This document shows, in pieces, positions 43,326 to 55,204 of a stretch of DNA of 64,000 nt (its first letter is position 1; every line of letters begins with the position of its first letter). The stretch is from the NCBI GenBank assembly GCA_037974665.1, contig CM075777.1, forward strand, positions 12,857,001 to 12,921,000, given 5' to 3'. The notes under the pieces are model-generated. The model saw only the letters and a list, made by a program, of their open reading frames with translations. It had not been told where the DNA came from and made no database searches. Made by a program: the position numbers and the translations under genes. The DNA comes from Ehretia macrophylla (Eukaryota > Streptophyta > Magnoliopsida > Boraginales > Ehretiaceae).

Positions 43326-45450
43326 ATGGAAGTGGTATGCGTACTCGAAATGGTTGTAATAATGCTTCAACGGAATACTTTTTTGTAGCACTTAACTTGG
43401 AAATGGCAGGTACTGAATTCGCAGGGCAGCAACCTTGTGTCTGATGTAAAAAAGCAAGTTGAAGACCTAATTATCACCGATAACAAGCCCGAATTTGTTG
43501 CTTGCATTCAAACTCAATTGGAAAAAGAGCGGTGTGGCATCAGTAAAGTTGAACTCTGCCCAAGTGAACTCTTGATGTCTGTTTGTTCCCATTCTGCAGT
43601 AAATTGTGCCACTGCGTTGCTCCAAGGCGAAACTGGACTTTCCGTGGATCTTAATGTCGCTTTCAAGAACGGACTTTACCCGATGCATTATGCTGCTCAA
43701 AGCTTATCACCTAGTCTAACAGAGCTACTTTTACGCCATGGGGCTAGAGTTGATTTACGCTGCAGTGATGATTGTTCTAATTACAGTGGAATGTTGCCTC
43801 TATGCTTGGCCCTTGAAACAATGTGCAAAAAGGAATTTCTGCTTGATTGGGCTCCTCACAAGTCTATTTTTAAGTTGATTTATATTCTTTGCTTGCCAGA
43901 ACTGGTGCTCTGCTCTGTCCTTCCTCTATTTTTCTCTTATTATATCCTTTCTTTCTTTTGTTACTTATCCCAATTTTTTTGTTACTAATTGCAGAGGGAG
44001 CCGCTAGAGACGATACAATTGCTTGCATTGAACACTCAAGAGCTTCCAGTGATTAGTTCGTGCATTGCACAGGAAGGAAGGCTTCATGAGTTGGGAATTC
44101 TGCTTATGGTGGCTTGGGAAAAGTTGATGATTAAACCTGTTGGCTCTGATGTTTCCTACATAGAACAATGCATTATGAGAGAGTTGCAATTAATAATTGA
44201 TGAGGAATTCAAATTGATGGGTAGTAGTAGTCGATATAGTAAGGTAATCCGAATGTGCAAACATAGGAAAAGATCGATGCTATCTGCTGCAGTAATGCTC
44301 GATGTTTTTGATCTGGCTGGTGGCTTTCTTGACAAGTACCGTCTTTCAAAAAGAATAGAGGCATGTACAATGTCACTTGCTTCATTCTATGTGAACACTT
44401 TGCATCTACTTCCTTACATCTGTTGTTTATGGAAGCTCTTCTATATTTTCTTTAGACAATTTGTAGATATCGCTTGGCAGTAGAAGTTGCTGTTTGCCTA
44501 AAGGCACTAGGATTTAATTTGAAGAGGAAAGACGAACGGGTAGATGATATAAGTTGGTAAGTAATCTTGTAAACTTGTTTTTAAGTGTTTGTGATTAATC
44601 TCCCTTTATAAGTAAGTGATTTTACCTTCCAACTTTAATAGATATTTGGTATTCATTTTAACATAATCCTTGTTTGTGGTTGACAAGCTTCTTGACTAAA
44701 CTGGGATCAAAGCAGGCAGGTAATTAACGAAATCCACCCCCTTTAAATTGCGTTTCTGTAATTTCAAACTAGCAAATAGATGTATGAATGGAAAAACAGA
44801 AATTTTAGAGCAAGATTATGAAGTTAGAAATCTGCTTTAGGCTCCGTTTGTTGTTGTAAAATAACTTGTTGGAGAAAAATATTTTTCTAAAAAATAGAAT
44901 ATTAGAAAATATTTTTTGGTATTTAGATGTACAGTAAAAAATATTTTTCGAAATAATATTTTATTAAAAAAAGTATACACATAATATATATATATATATA
45001 TATTAATTAACTGGGTGGAGGGTGAGTGTGATGATGAGAGTGGGATGGGGGTTGACTGTCAGGGTTAGGGTTGGGGGGGAGGGGGGGGGTTGAACAGGAT
45101 GGGGGGTGACCGCCCTGAGCGTGGGGTGGTAGGGGTGGGTGGGGTGCAGGTGAAGTGAGTGAGTTTTAAAAAATATTTTCTTCTTCCATAGAACAAGAAA
45201 ACATATTCCATTCTTTTGAATAAAAAATTTTTCTTGACCGAAAAATGTTTTTCGATCGACTAAATTTTTTGTGTTAGCAAATATCAAAAAATTTGAAAAA
45301 CATTTTCTAAAAAAATATTTTACTGCAAACAAACAGAGCCTTAGATTTTGTTGTTGGTAATCTTTAACATCTTTTTTTTATTATTAAATAATTTTAAACA
45401 GGAATACTTAACAGGAGACTACAAGAGGATACTCATTTTTGCAAGCGTGG
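43326..45450 (+). CDS. Ankyrin-repeat-like protein gene, copy 2 (multi-exon, possibly damaged)
   Basis: Inferred exons: 43326-43334 (ATGGAAGTG), 43425-43904, 43995 to about 44370, about 44468-44556 (donor GTAAGT), and a possible exon near 45402-45450. The protein aligns with copy 1: SAVNCATALLQGETGLSVDL, LYPMHYAAQSLSPSLTELLL, GMLPLCLALETM, then HELGILLMVAWEKL and VEVAVCLKALGFNLKRKDER. The intron that copy 1 has after the ALEGI position is absent here, while an intron is present after LPEL where copy 1 has none. I could not find an in-frame splice between the third and fourth exons, so the gene may be broken or spliced unusually. A hAT-like MITE (44840-45340) sits in a downstream intron. Confidence 0.55.
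44840..45340. mobile_element. hAT-like MITE in an intron of ankyrin copy 2
   Basis: GGCTCCGTTTGTTGTTGTAA at the left is inverted as TTTTACTGCAAACAAACAGA followed by GCC at the right. The terminal sequence is like the element at 28338-29284. No transposase; the G-rich core (45010-45150) is low complexity. Target duplication unclear. Confidence 0.65.
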
Positions 45451-45713
45451 TAAGGTAAGATCTTCGAAACTTATCCATTGTACAAATTACGAAAATTTGT
45501 AAATTCATATGTTTCTTATTAATGTCTTCATTTTTATCATAATGTGTATGTAATGGAAAGTAGAAATATAAATGTGGAAGTTTGTGGACTTAGGAGTTCT
45601 AAAGCACGCTTCATTTTCTTCCCCTGTTTTATTATCTAGTCACGAATACATAGTGTTAAGAAATGCCGTATTTTTAATTTTTTGGTTATTTCTTAAGGGT
45701 GTTTGTTTAAAAC

Positions 45714-46010
45714 TGTTAAAATATGAAACATTATATTAGTTTATATTACTTTAGTTCCTTAAAATTAGGCCTATTGTAAGGAGCAATTTGTTCTATAAAA
45801 TTAGGCTTATTGTAAGGAGCAATTTGCTCTTTAATATTAGGAAAAGTTGTCTTTCTTGTTTTCCTCTTTAATATTAGAAATGTTGTCTATCCCTTTTAGG
45901 ACTATATAATCCACTATGTAGAAACACAATATACAATCAAGTGTTGTAATCAATGTGGTGATCAATGTTGCAATCTATGAATTCCATTGTTTTGCCCTAG
46001 TTTTTCTACT
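45714..46010 (+). repeat. 5' LTR of the small LTR element
   Basis: TGTTAAAATATGAAAC to TTTTTCTACT. Inside it the segment AAAATTAGGC(C)TATTGTAAGG-AGCAATTTG occurs twice in tandem. Confidence 0.88.
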
Positions 46011-46154
46011 TGGTATCAAGAGCCAAAATGTTAAAAAAAAAAAAAAAAATGCTACTGTTCATCGTCTTCTCCACCATACAACACTATTCATCAGTTTAAA
46101 AAAAAAAAATCAGAAATACGGGAAAACTTCCTTAGGCTTCCTCAACCAAAAACA

Positions 46155-46305
46155 ATGTCATCTCTTTATTGTCATCGTAGTCGAGTGTCCGGCTGCTTTT
46201 GCTCTTGCCATCTCTTTATCGTCATTGTAGTCGAGTGTCCGGCTTCCTTTGGCCTTTGCCATATCTTTATCATCATTATAGCCGAGATTGTCCGACTACC
46301 TTCAT
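46155..46305 (+). repeat. Three tandem units inside the small LTR element
   Basis: Units of about 50-60 bp share CATCTCTTTAT(T/C)GTCAT and CGAGTGTCCGGCT. They are diverged in the third copy. The role is unknown, possibly packaging or structure. Confidence 0.7.
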
Positions 46306-46843
46306 TTCCCTTGTTTATTCATCTCTCCCAAATAATGGTTCTTTTGCTCAATTGCTGACGGTTGCTACGCTATTGTGGTTAGATATGGGTTGGAGTGCTC
46401 ACCAGCTATCTGTTGCCGTCCTCTCTCATCGTTGGCCCACTTTTTGACTGTGATTTCCGCTATTGTTGGTAGAAATTTGTGTGGAGGTTTTTCGGTGGAT
46501 ATGTTCTCTACCTTTGTTGGTTTGAGACTCAGTTTGTTCTCTCAGCTTGGAGTCTCTCGGGGTTGGTACGTCATCTGTCACGTACTCTTTGTTGTTCGCC
46601 TGTTGTTTTCAGGTGTCTTGCCATGGTTTCATGGTCTTTCCAGTCATTGGTGGTGCGTCGATGTTGGGGTTTTGGTCCAGTCATTGGTGGCCTTTGGCCT
46701 TGGGTCCCGCACATGGCTTGTATGTAGTCACTTGTTCTTCTTGATGGGAGTCATCAATTTATTGTAATATCAAACATCACTTCTCTAGTCAGTTCTTGTC
46801 AAGTTTGGGTTCGTCAATATCTTCGTCCCACCTTGAGGGAGAA

Positions 46844-47154
46844 TGTTGAAATATGAAATATTATATTAGTTTATATTTATTTAGTTCCCTAAAATTAGGT
46901 TTATTGTAAGGAGCAATTTGCTCCATAAAATTAGGTTTATTGTAAGGAGCAATTTACTCCTTAATATTAGGAAAAATTGTATTTTCTATTTTTCTCCTTA
47001 ATATTAAGAAATGTTGTCTATCCCTTTTAGAACTATATAAACCACTATGTAGAAACACGATATATAATCAAGTGTTGTAATCAAGTGTTATAATTAATAC
47101 AGTGATCAATGGTGCAATCTATGAATTCCATTATTTCACCCTAATTTTTCTACT
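46844..47154 (+). repeat. 3' LTR of the small LTR element
   Basis: TGTTGAAATATGAAAT to TTTTTCTACT. Closely similar to the 5' LTR, with a slightly longer tail repeat (AATCAAGTGTT duplicated). Confidence 0.88.
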
Positions 47155-47332
47155 AAAACTATGCACAATAAACCATAGGATTTTAGGAAAATAGTGTGAT
47201 TTAAGTTTCTGACGTAATACAAGCTCATATTGATATTGATCTTCCTTCACTTAATGATTCTATTGATCTTATATAAAAGAATTTGAATATACATAATTTT
47301 GGGTTGGTTCCACTAGTCATCCTCAATCTTTA

Positions 47333-47474
47333 TTTATTTTTTCTTTTTTTTCTTTTTAAAAATATTTGAAGGGAGGCCTAAAGTCATATACATATATGTA
47401 GCTAGCAAGATTCGAGCTCGCAACTTCTCTTAAACATTACGAGTGTCATGCTGCTAAATCAAATGGTTTTTGGC
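47333..47474 (-). mobile_element. Second SINE, 13-bp target duplication
   Basis: Perfect TCCTCAATCTTTA repeats (47320-47332 and 47475-47487) enclose 142 bp. The minus strand ends in an A-rich tail, and an internal segment AGCTCGAATCTTG resembles a polymerase III B box. An A-box-like TTTAGCAGCATGACA lies upstream of it. It differs from the SINE at 9709-9821 in body sequence, so it is probably another family. Confidence 0.75.
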
Positions 47475-47487
47475 TCCTCAATCTTTA

Positions 47488-47774
47488 CTTTAGAGACATT
47501 TTAAACCTAATTTTTTTTTTTTACCACTTACTATCCATTGACTTTAGTCAAGACTAATGGAGTTAAAATTTTTTTGATGATAATGGTGCAATACTAAATT
47601 GACCTACGACTTAACGTATAGACATATATGTCCTTATGAGAAACTTTCCCAAAGCCGCCTTCATATCCTATAATGCATTGAGGATCTTTTAGAACAAGAT
47701 AACAAGCTCCACAAAAGATTGGTTGGAAGTTTAATCTTCCTTTGTGACACTATACCTAATATTAGTTATATTGC
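47488..47774. other. Gene-free stretch
   Basis: No feature seen apart from AT-rich sequence. Confidence 0.3.
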
Positions 47775-48175
47775 GCGAGTTCATAGTTGGTTTTAGTAGT
47801 ATCATCTCATGGGCTAGTAAAAAGCAAGCCATCGTTGCACGTTCATCAATGGAGGCAGAGTAGGAGGTTGCTTGTGTAGCATCCTGTAAAGTTGTTTGGC
47901 TATGATGCATCAAGATTAATATAGACATTCCAATAGAGGCAACACCAATATTGAAATGTGACATTCATAGTTGCATAGCCATGTTAAAGAATATGGTATT
48001 TCATACTAGAGAAACATACAAAGTTTCAGCGTTACTATGTGAGGGGTATGACTGTAGAAGGTGAAATCTGCATGGATTGCTAACTTTAAGAAGATAATTA
48101 TGTAGGTATCTTCACCAAAGGATTAGGGAGGGTTCAGTTGAGTAAGCATCTTCAATTTGGGCAGTTGGCCCAATA
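47775..48175 (+). pseudogene. Remnant of a copia RNase H domain
   Basis: The frame reads IISWASKKQAIVARSSMEAE, a stop, EVACVASCKVVWL, and further on KCDIHSCIAMLKNMVFHTRE, the usual order for copia RNase H. DNYVGIFTKGLGRVQLSKHL in another frame is the C-terminal end. RT and upstream parts are absent. Confidence 0.75.
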
Positions 48176-50842
48176 GTCACAGTGGCTTAGTGAGGATTGA
48201 GGAGGGTGTCGTCTATGTCAATCCTTACCTCGAGATAAGTATCATTAATCGTATATATTCGTGGGCCTCAATATGAGGAAAGTCAAATTTGAAATAGGGT
48301 AGCGTCAACAATTTTGACATAGATGTTGATGAGGACAAAAAAGATTGTGATGGTAATGAGAAAATGCCAGTTCGCCATATAGTCTCCGTGACGACTGTAT
48401 ACCCTACCTATGATTACATCGGCATTATATAGTGTTAAAATTAACGAGTTTGATTAACGGAAGCTTCTCAAAAATAGCCTTAGACGGTAGCCCCTTTTTT
48501 GGCACCTTTTCAATTACATCATGTATTATATTGTGATATTATACTTCTCTTATTGTTTCAACAATGCACCTAACTCAAATTCTTTTCGACAGAATGTTGT
48601 TTCACCACGCTAGGGACACCTTTTCCTGCGTTCAGTTCAAGACATTTCACACTTATTTGTTTCCAAAGGCGGGGATGGATAATAGGCTGTGTGATTTTGC
48701 AACAAGTCATACAATCAGAACCCAACTTGTGGAGCCTTCATTTTCAAAGTTGTTAAATGGCAAGGGGCAGGCATCATTCGCCTCGACTCTCCAAAGGATA
48801 ATTCGATTTATCTAAACTTGGTTATTTCCTGTGGCAGAGATCTAAATGGTAATCGTAATGATATTAGTATCTTTGTCTATTTACGTGAAGCGACGAGACT
48901 TTGAAAGTTGCTTTTTCAAGTGTTATGTTGTGAGGGGTTAATACATTTGAATGTCCTCTTATTAATCACCAAAATGACAATTTAATCTAATTTTGTGAGT
49001 ATCTCGTTCTTCTTTCTGAAATTAGTATCTTGTGTTATTGGTGAAGTTGATTTTTAAAAATTAAGCTAAAAAACTAAATCTCTTTTTTATACCTTCTCTC
49101 CCCCACTATAATGATCATTGAATTCTGTCACCACCATTACCACCATCACTGTGGCTATATTAGCTTTGATTCATTATACCCTCATTTAAGAACTTATTAC
49201 ATAAATACTCCATCGTGGATTCTTTGGCCGAAATTTGTTGTTCACTTGTTATATTGTTTGGTTGTTGACAGTAAATTTGTTTCTAAAAATCTATTGAGGG
49301 GCGTTTCGTTCAGGGAAAAACATAAATATAAAAATAAAATAGAAAATAAGAAAAAGAAATAAAATAAGAAAAAAAATGAGAGAAGAGAAAAATAAAATGT
49401 GCAATAAAATATTTAAATAATAAGATAATAAAAAATAAAAATAAAAAATGATATTATTTTATAATTAACAATTCCATTTGAAATAATTTTCAATGCTAAA
49501 TTTATAAATATAAAAATAAAAATAATTTTAAAATTTTAAAATTTCAATTTTTTTTAATATAATAAATTTAAGTTTCTTATTTTAAGTGTAAAGTTAAAAT
49601 TTATAAATATAAGTATAAATATGTTAAATATTTTTATGTCGTGTACTGGAGAAGTTTACAAAATCTATTATTATCTGTATACTCTTTATGGTATTTTTGG
49701 TTTTTGAGTGCAAGTGTTGGAAAATTGTTATTTATAGGAATGTCTGAACCAGCAATAAAATAACATTGTTAAGAATTGATAAAATATTTTTAACATAATG
49801 ACATTTATTTTTAAGAATAAAACTTTAATCCGTGAACCAAAAACCTTCTCCTAAATGGTATAAATTGCTTTTAATATTATTAACGTACAAGAGAACGTAG
49901 AAATTTTAGTACATATTAAAATATTAATACGATCATCTTTGGAACCGTATCCACCAACACGCAACTGAGAAGTAATTCGACATGTTTCCTCTTGTCAACT
50001 AAGAAAACGTAGAAATTTTAGTACATATTCCATACAAGTTTTGATGGGTTAATAATACCTTTTCATCTGAAATCCTTATTATGTTTGATAAATAGATTCT
50101 TTATCTACAATAATACTATATTCAAATTGTAGATTCTCTCTCTACAACAGGATTATATTTAAATCATTTAATTTTGTAACTTTTGACTTTATTAGTCTTT
50201 CTTTTTTGGCAAAAAAAGTAACATTAGTGTCATTTTTTTCCCTTGTGGCATGTGACTTCACATGATTTTACCGTTAACTTTTAACCGTAAAAGTGCAAAA
50301 GGCACTAACGGAATTATAAGTTACAAAGTTAAACTAAAGGTAGCACTTTCAAAAATAGGGACTAAGTAGAATATTAACCCTAGAATTGTAGATGCCTAGA
50401 TTAGTCCTAATAGAAGATCCAACTTGTATAAATTAGACAATGGTCCAAGGATAGTAGATAAAGAGGAAGCACCGAAGCCTAACCCTCTAGAGGCCCAAGC
50501 TAGGAAGCCCACCAAGCAGGATGACAAGTGCGAGAAAAGCAAAGGCAGTGATAGTTGGCGTGAAGCACCTCAGTACCATGCATTGAGATAATAGAAGATG
50601 TTAGCATGAGGAGTAGAGACGTCTTGGGACTGACAATTGATGAGCGATCATGACCAGAACACTAGCAGCCCGAAAAATATGATAGGTGAACATGATGCTT
50701 ACATATTGATTGAATGATCACCAGTGAATGATAGAAATCATTGGGATGTGAACAGACTATCAATTCAACTTTGGAAAATCGATCGTTTGCCAAGCATTTA
50801 ATGCTCTGATGCACATGAAGCCTAGTAATGAGTAAAAGAGGG
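48176..50842. other. Gene-free stretch, AT-rich
   Basis: No supportable gene. The first few hundred bases may be LTR remains of the element whose RNase H precedes them. 49.3-49.6 kb is A/T-only low-complexity DNA. Confidence 0.35.
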
Positions 50843-51196
50843 TGTAAGGCCAAATTAACCTAAGAGGGCGGTGAATTAGGTTATAAAGTCAAATATACTA
50901 TTTTTTTGGGATATGTATCTAACTAGTTGATAATATGAAACAATTTAATAAACACTTGGTACGCAATGATAGTAAGAGTAAAGAGAGAGAGAAGCCAAGC
51001 GATTTTTAGGTGGTTCGGCCGTCGCCTACATCCACCGCCTAAGGTTCCTCCCCTTAGGACTTTACCCAATCTACTATTATGCCTTTTCACAAACTTGGTG
51101 AAGCACAAACCAACTTTACAAAACCACTCTTGACTCCATAAGAGCAAACAATCATTTTCTCTTCTTTGAATCCTCAAAGAAGTTTACTACCACTCT

Positions 51197-51230
<34 letters not shown>

Positions 51231-52098
51231 AATCTCTCAAATATATCTCTAGATTGTTTATCTCACATAAAGAGTTTAATAAAGATTGGTTACAATGAAT
51301 AACTCTCAATAGTTGGATGAATACAATGAATGCTCTATTTAATGATCAAGCTTTGCAAGATAAAGCTCAATTAATGCTCAAGCAATATGTTTTTGAAGAT
51401 ATGAAAGCTATAAAATAATTGCTTGTTATTGGAAGAGGTTAGGAATGCATTTAGGGTCTTTGAAAATATATAAAAAGCCCTTTCAACGAAATAGTAACAG
51501 TTATTTTTTCAAAAATCGATCGAGCAGTCAAACGAGCCTTTCATCCGACTACCTTTGGAGCAGTCGTTTAAGAACCTCGACCGACTTGCCCCTACACTTC
51601 TTGTAATAGTCGGTTGAATGAGTTGGTCGAGGCTCTTCGACCGACTTGTCCAGGAAACTTTAGGCAAGTGGGAAAACAAGTAAAGATCATTTTGCAAGTC
51701 ATTTAAACTCAATGCATATCTTTTTGAAAATCAATTTAGAAATGATTTTAAGGCATTTTCATAAAGGGTTTTCAAGAAACCTTTTTTGAGCTTTACTGAA
51801 CATTTCAAGATCATTGTACATCTAATGGCCAGTACCCCTTATGACTTCCTTTCTCCTTCCTTGTGGCTCCCTCTTCTTCCAATCTTCATTAGGGAGATCT
51901 TCAAGGTTGCTTATTTGAGTCTTTATAGATCCCCCCTTAATGCATAATAATGACTTCAAGATTGATTGTCCAAGCATTTTTGACTATCCTCTTTTATAAA
52001 CTTCTCACAAAGCTAGCATAGGATTAGTCAATGATCAAAACATACATTTAAGATTGTGTTATCATCAAAATTCTAGAATAACCCCTTTTAGGCTAACA
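50843..52098 (-). repeat. Long LTR (about 1.26 kb) of a minus-strand retrotransposon
   Basis: On the plus strand it begins TGTAAGGCCAAATTAACC and ends TTTTAGGCTAACA. On the minus strand it is preceded by GGGAGAT, a polypurine tract joined to TGTTAGCCTAAAAGGGG as in SIRE-type plant elements. So this is the 3' LTR of an element running leftwards. It includes the GGTGGTTCGGCC segment typical of such LTRs and an (AT)n run at 51201-51229. The matching 5' LTR was not found. Confidence 0.75.
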
Positions 52099-52564
52099 AT
52101 CTCCCATTTTTTTATGATGACAAAATTTTATACAATTTAAGCATAAAGTCAATAGTTCCTTTCAAAAATAAGCTCCCCCTTACTATGTGCACTACCTCAA
52201 ATATAATTCTATAACCATTATAACCATGCAGGCATTCAAGCATCTAGCAACCACATAGGCATAGACATTCAACAACATAGGCATTCAACAATAACTAGCA
52301 TTCAAGCATGAACAACATCGACATCAACACCATTCATTTTCTTCCCCTTTGACATCATCAAAAGTAATGAAAGCACCAATGACATCTATAAGATAGCATC
52401 AAAAGCATGATTAACCAAGTTGTAATGCATTCATGCATGCTCAAAAGCGAAAGAGAGTTGGTAAGCGTTCAAAAACAAAAGTAGCTAAAGGGACATCATC
52501 AAAAATAGTTTAGAAAAACAAAAGATGGAGGAAATGTTAAAAAGTTTGAAAGGTGAAAGAGGTC

Positions 52565-53700
52565 CTAAGCATCATTCCTCATCCTCTTCACCAAGATCAT
52601 CCCCATATTCTTCATACACGGGTTGAGGTGGAACTGCAAGAGGTGGTGCCATGGGAGAGTTCCTTCCATTTTCAACAATCCAATTTGTTGACTCTCAGCC
52701 CAAGTGTTCAAATTTGTGACTTGAGTGCGAACTATGGAGATATCCCTTTGAACTGTCTTACTAAAGGTGTTGATTTGCTTTCTCAAGGATTTCTCCCAAG
52801 CATCTATTCTTTGCTGATGCATCCTTCCCCAATCGTCCTGCTTTTTTTTCAATGAGATCAAATCGGGCCATAAGACAATCAATATCGGTCATAGAAGCAT
52901 GTTGAGAATCCGACTGATGAACCCTGGAACTAGAACCAATCCTACGTCTTCTTTCTTGATCAGTACGGGTAGATTTTTTTGACAGTTCCAAAGTAATTCT
53001 CAAAGGTTATTCTTCAGAAGCTCGGGCCATATCATCATACTCTTGTTCAATGTTATGTTCTTCAACAACTGAAGCCTTTGAAGTGCCTTTTTGTTTACCT
53101 TTTCCAACGATACAACTAGCCAAGATTTCTAATTGAGTAGCTTCCGGTAAGATATCAAAGTCATCTTGATTTAGAACTCGACCATGGTAAACATAGAGTT
53201 GCATGCGTTTCATAGCTGCTCTATCAAAGTTCCACATGAAATGAAAGGGGCATACAGTTCCTTTAATTAAGATGGACATCGAAATGTTCAAAAATCTTAG
53301 GAAGATGCATGGCATATGTTAGACCCTTTGCCTTTTCTGTGATACGCATCGTGTGAGACATCACCATAAAGATTAATTCGTTGCCGAGAATGAAAATAGA
53401 TACATAATGTAGGCATCACAAAAATTGACTCGATCATCTTTGGTCTTCCTAGGCATGATTAAATCATTTATAATATGCATCAATAGACTATTTCTTCCGG
53501 ACAATTCCATGGCTCGTGGAGTATTATTCTTAATTCGAGCTTCACGAACATTTTCCATATCATGTTGTGCGTGGCTTCATAATTGACATCACTTATTGTG
53601 GGCCATCCTTTTGCCAAATAATACCGTTTTCCATCACGGGGCAATTCAAAGAATTGCCTTAGGAATTGTTCACTAAGGTCAACTCCAGCAGCATATGTAA
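52565..53700 (-). pseudogene. Degenerate plant transposon-associated protein (putative plant transposon protein family)
   Basis: The minus-strand pieces in shifting frames are: VDLSEQFLRQFFELPRDGKR with YYLAKGWPTISDVNYEATHN; PRAMELSGRNSLLMHIINDL with IMPRKTKDDRVNFCDAYIMY; and RAAMKRMQLYVYHGRVLNQD, then an acidic coiled C-terminal part (QKGTSKASVVEE). This layout is that of a protein common in gag-pol-free plant LTR elements, often annotated as putative plant transposon protein. It lies upstream of the 3' LTR at 50843-52098 on the same strand, so both belong to one decayed element. Confidence 0.6.
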
Positions 53701-53704
53701 AATG

Positions 53705-54075
53705 TCAAAATTTCTATGTGTAGAGATATTTTTAGAGACTTTTATCTCCAGTAGTATCTCTACAAATTTTCTACAATGTAGAGAACTTGTAGAGAATTTT
53801 TACAATTGAATTCAGCATCTCTACATGTAGAGATTATCTATAAATTCTTTAAAAATAAAGATTGAGTAAATGTAAAGAAATTGTTGGAATAAAACTGAAA
53901 TAGAGAAGCTGCTGGAGTGAAATTGAAATTGAGATTCTCTAAAAACAGAGATTGAGTAAATATAGAGAAGTTATTGGAGTAAAACTAAAATAGTGAATCT
54001 CTAAATATAGAGAAACTGTTCAAAATCTCTACATGTATAAAAAAAATAGAGAACCTGTTAGAGTTGGGCTAAGCA
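53705..54075. mobile_element. Fragment of the MITE family seen at 2775-3652
   Basis: Repeated GAGATTGAGTAAATATAGAG, TTGGAGTAAAACTAAAATAG and CTCTACATGTA motifs match the right part of the element at 2.8-3.65 kb. It interrupts the retrotransposon remains to its left. Confidence 0.4.
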
Positions 54076-54278
54076 TAATCTCCCTACCCCTAACGGTGCT
54101 TACAATGCAATTTCTATCATACCCTATTCCTGAAGGATCTATTAGGGTCAAGATAGCTTATAGCTTAGAACTAAGGAGTAACTATAGCTAGAATTTCAAA
54201 ATTTTATATGAATAAATTTGAAGCTTTTTCGTAATATTTTTTTTTCTTTATTTATTTTTAATTTGACACTTTTTATTT

Positions 54279-55170
54279 GGATAAATCTCACTTAACTTTC
54301 TTAATGTATGCATTACGTAACAGTTTACCTCTAATATTTTTTTTTTGTATCACTTAACCCCCTCCCACATGTCGAACAACAAAATATCCATTAACACTGT
54401 TAAGTTAAAATTTGAATGTCCCAAAATGCCCCTTTTCTTTACTCCAAGGAGGTTAAGTGATACAAAATAAAGTTTAAAGAGATAAATAACATGAGAGGAT
54501 AAACTTTATAATTTTTTTAAAGGCTATCTGATGAAGGTTTTTTTTTTTTCTTCTATTTTTTTGGTTGAAATAGGGAATCTATGTTTTACTTCCTACAGAT
54601 AGTAAACCAAATTATATAATTGAATATTTTTCTTTTGTTTCTTTTCTATGACAACCACTAATAGCTTTTTTTGGGTTAAAGCACGTTATTTTTTTTAAAC
54701 TGTTATTCATTATTTCTAATTGAAAAAGTAAGAATTTAGTTATCAGTAAAATCGTACCCAAAGATTAAATATGCACCTTAAAAACTCAAGATATACATAT
54801 AGAAAAATGAACAGTTAGATTTTTTAAGAATTTCAACAAAAATAAAAAAATAGACAATCTATTAACATATACTAACATAAAAAAATAAAAAGACATCTTT
54901 TGTATCTTACCTTCTTCTCCGCCTTTGCTTTGTGAGAGAGGCCGTGTGAGAAAGCAAAGAAAGTAGCGAGAAGAGGCAGTGAGAGCAACGCGAGAAAGAG
55001 CAGAGAAAAAAACATATAAAGGGCACCTTTGTCCTTCTAATATTTTTAATAGCAAAATGTTACGTTTTCCGTTAAATTAGATACAAAATGGGTTAAGTGA
55101 TACAAATTAAACATTAGGGGGTAATATGTTACATCTTACATACTTTAAGGGGGTAAAGTGATATTTATCC
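54279..55170. mobile_element. Mutator-like non-autonomous element
   Basis: Terminal inverted repeats of about 90-100 bp start GGATAAATCTCACTTAAC and end AAGTGATATTTATCC. They include the paired GTATCACTTAACCCC / GGGTTAAGTGATACA. Flanks are CTTTTTATTT on both sides (54269-54278 and 55171-55180), a 9-10 bp duplication. No transposase; the minus frame at 54786-55055 is not recognised. Confidence 0.82.
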
Positions 55171-55204
55171 CTTTTTATTTTGATAAGAAGGCAAATTTTA
55201 TTCC

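Larger units (their letters stand above)
45714..47154 (+). mobile_element. Small non-autonomous LTR element (TRIM/LARD-like)
   Basis: LTRs of 297 bp (45714-46010) and 311 bp (46844-47154) enclose only about 830 bp. A primer-binding site TGGTATCAAGAGCC follows the first LTR, and a purine tract TTGAGGGAGAA precedes the second. The target duplication is AAAAC (45709-45713 and 47155-47159). The interior has no gag or pol. The open frames there (for example 46375-46767) lack any recognisable domain. It must depend on another element for replication. Confidence 0.9.

Noticed and set aside
46375-46767. 130-codon frame in the small LTR element
   Set aside because: Tryptophan- and cysteine-rich composition with no gag or pol motif; the element is better explained as non-coding.
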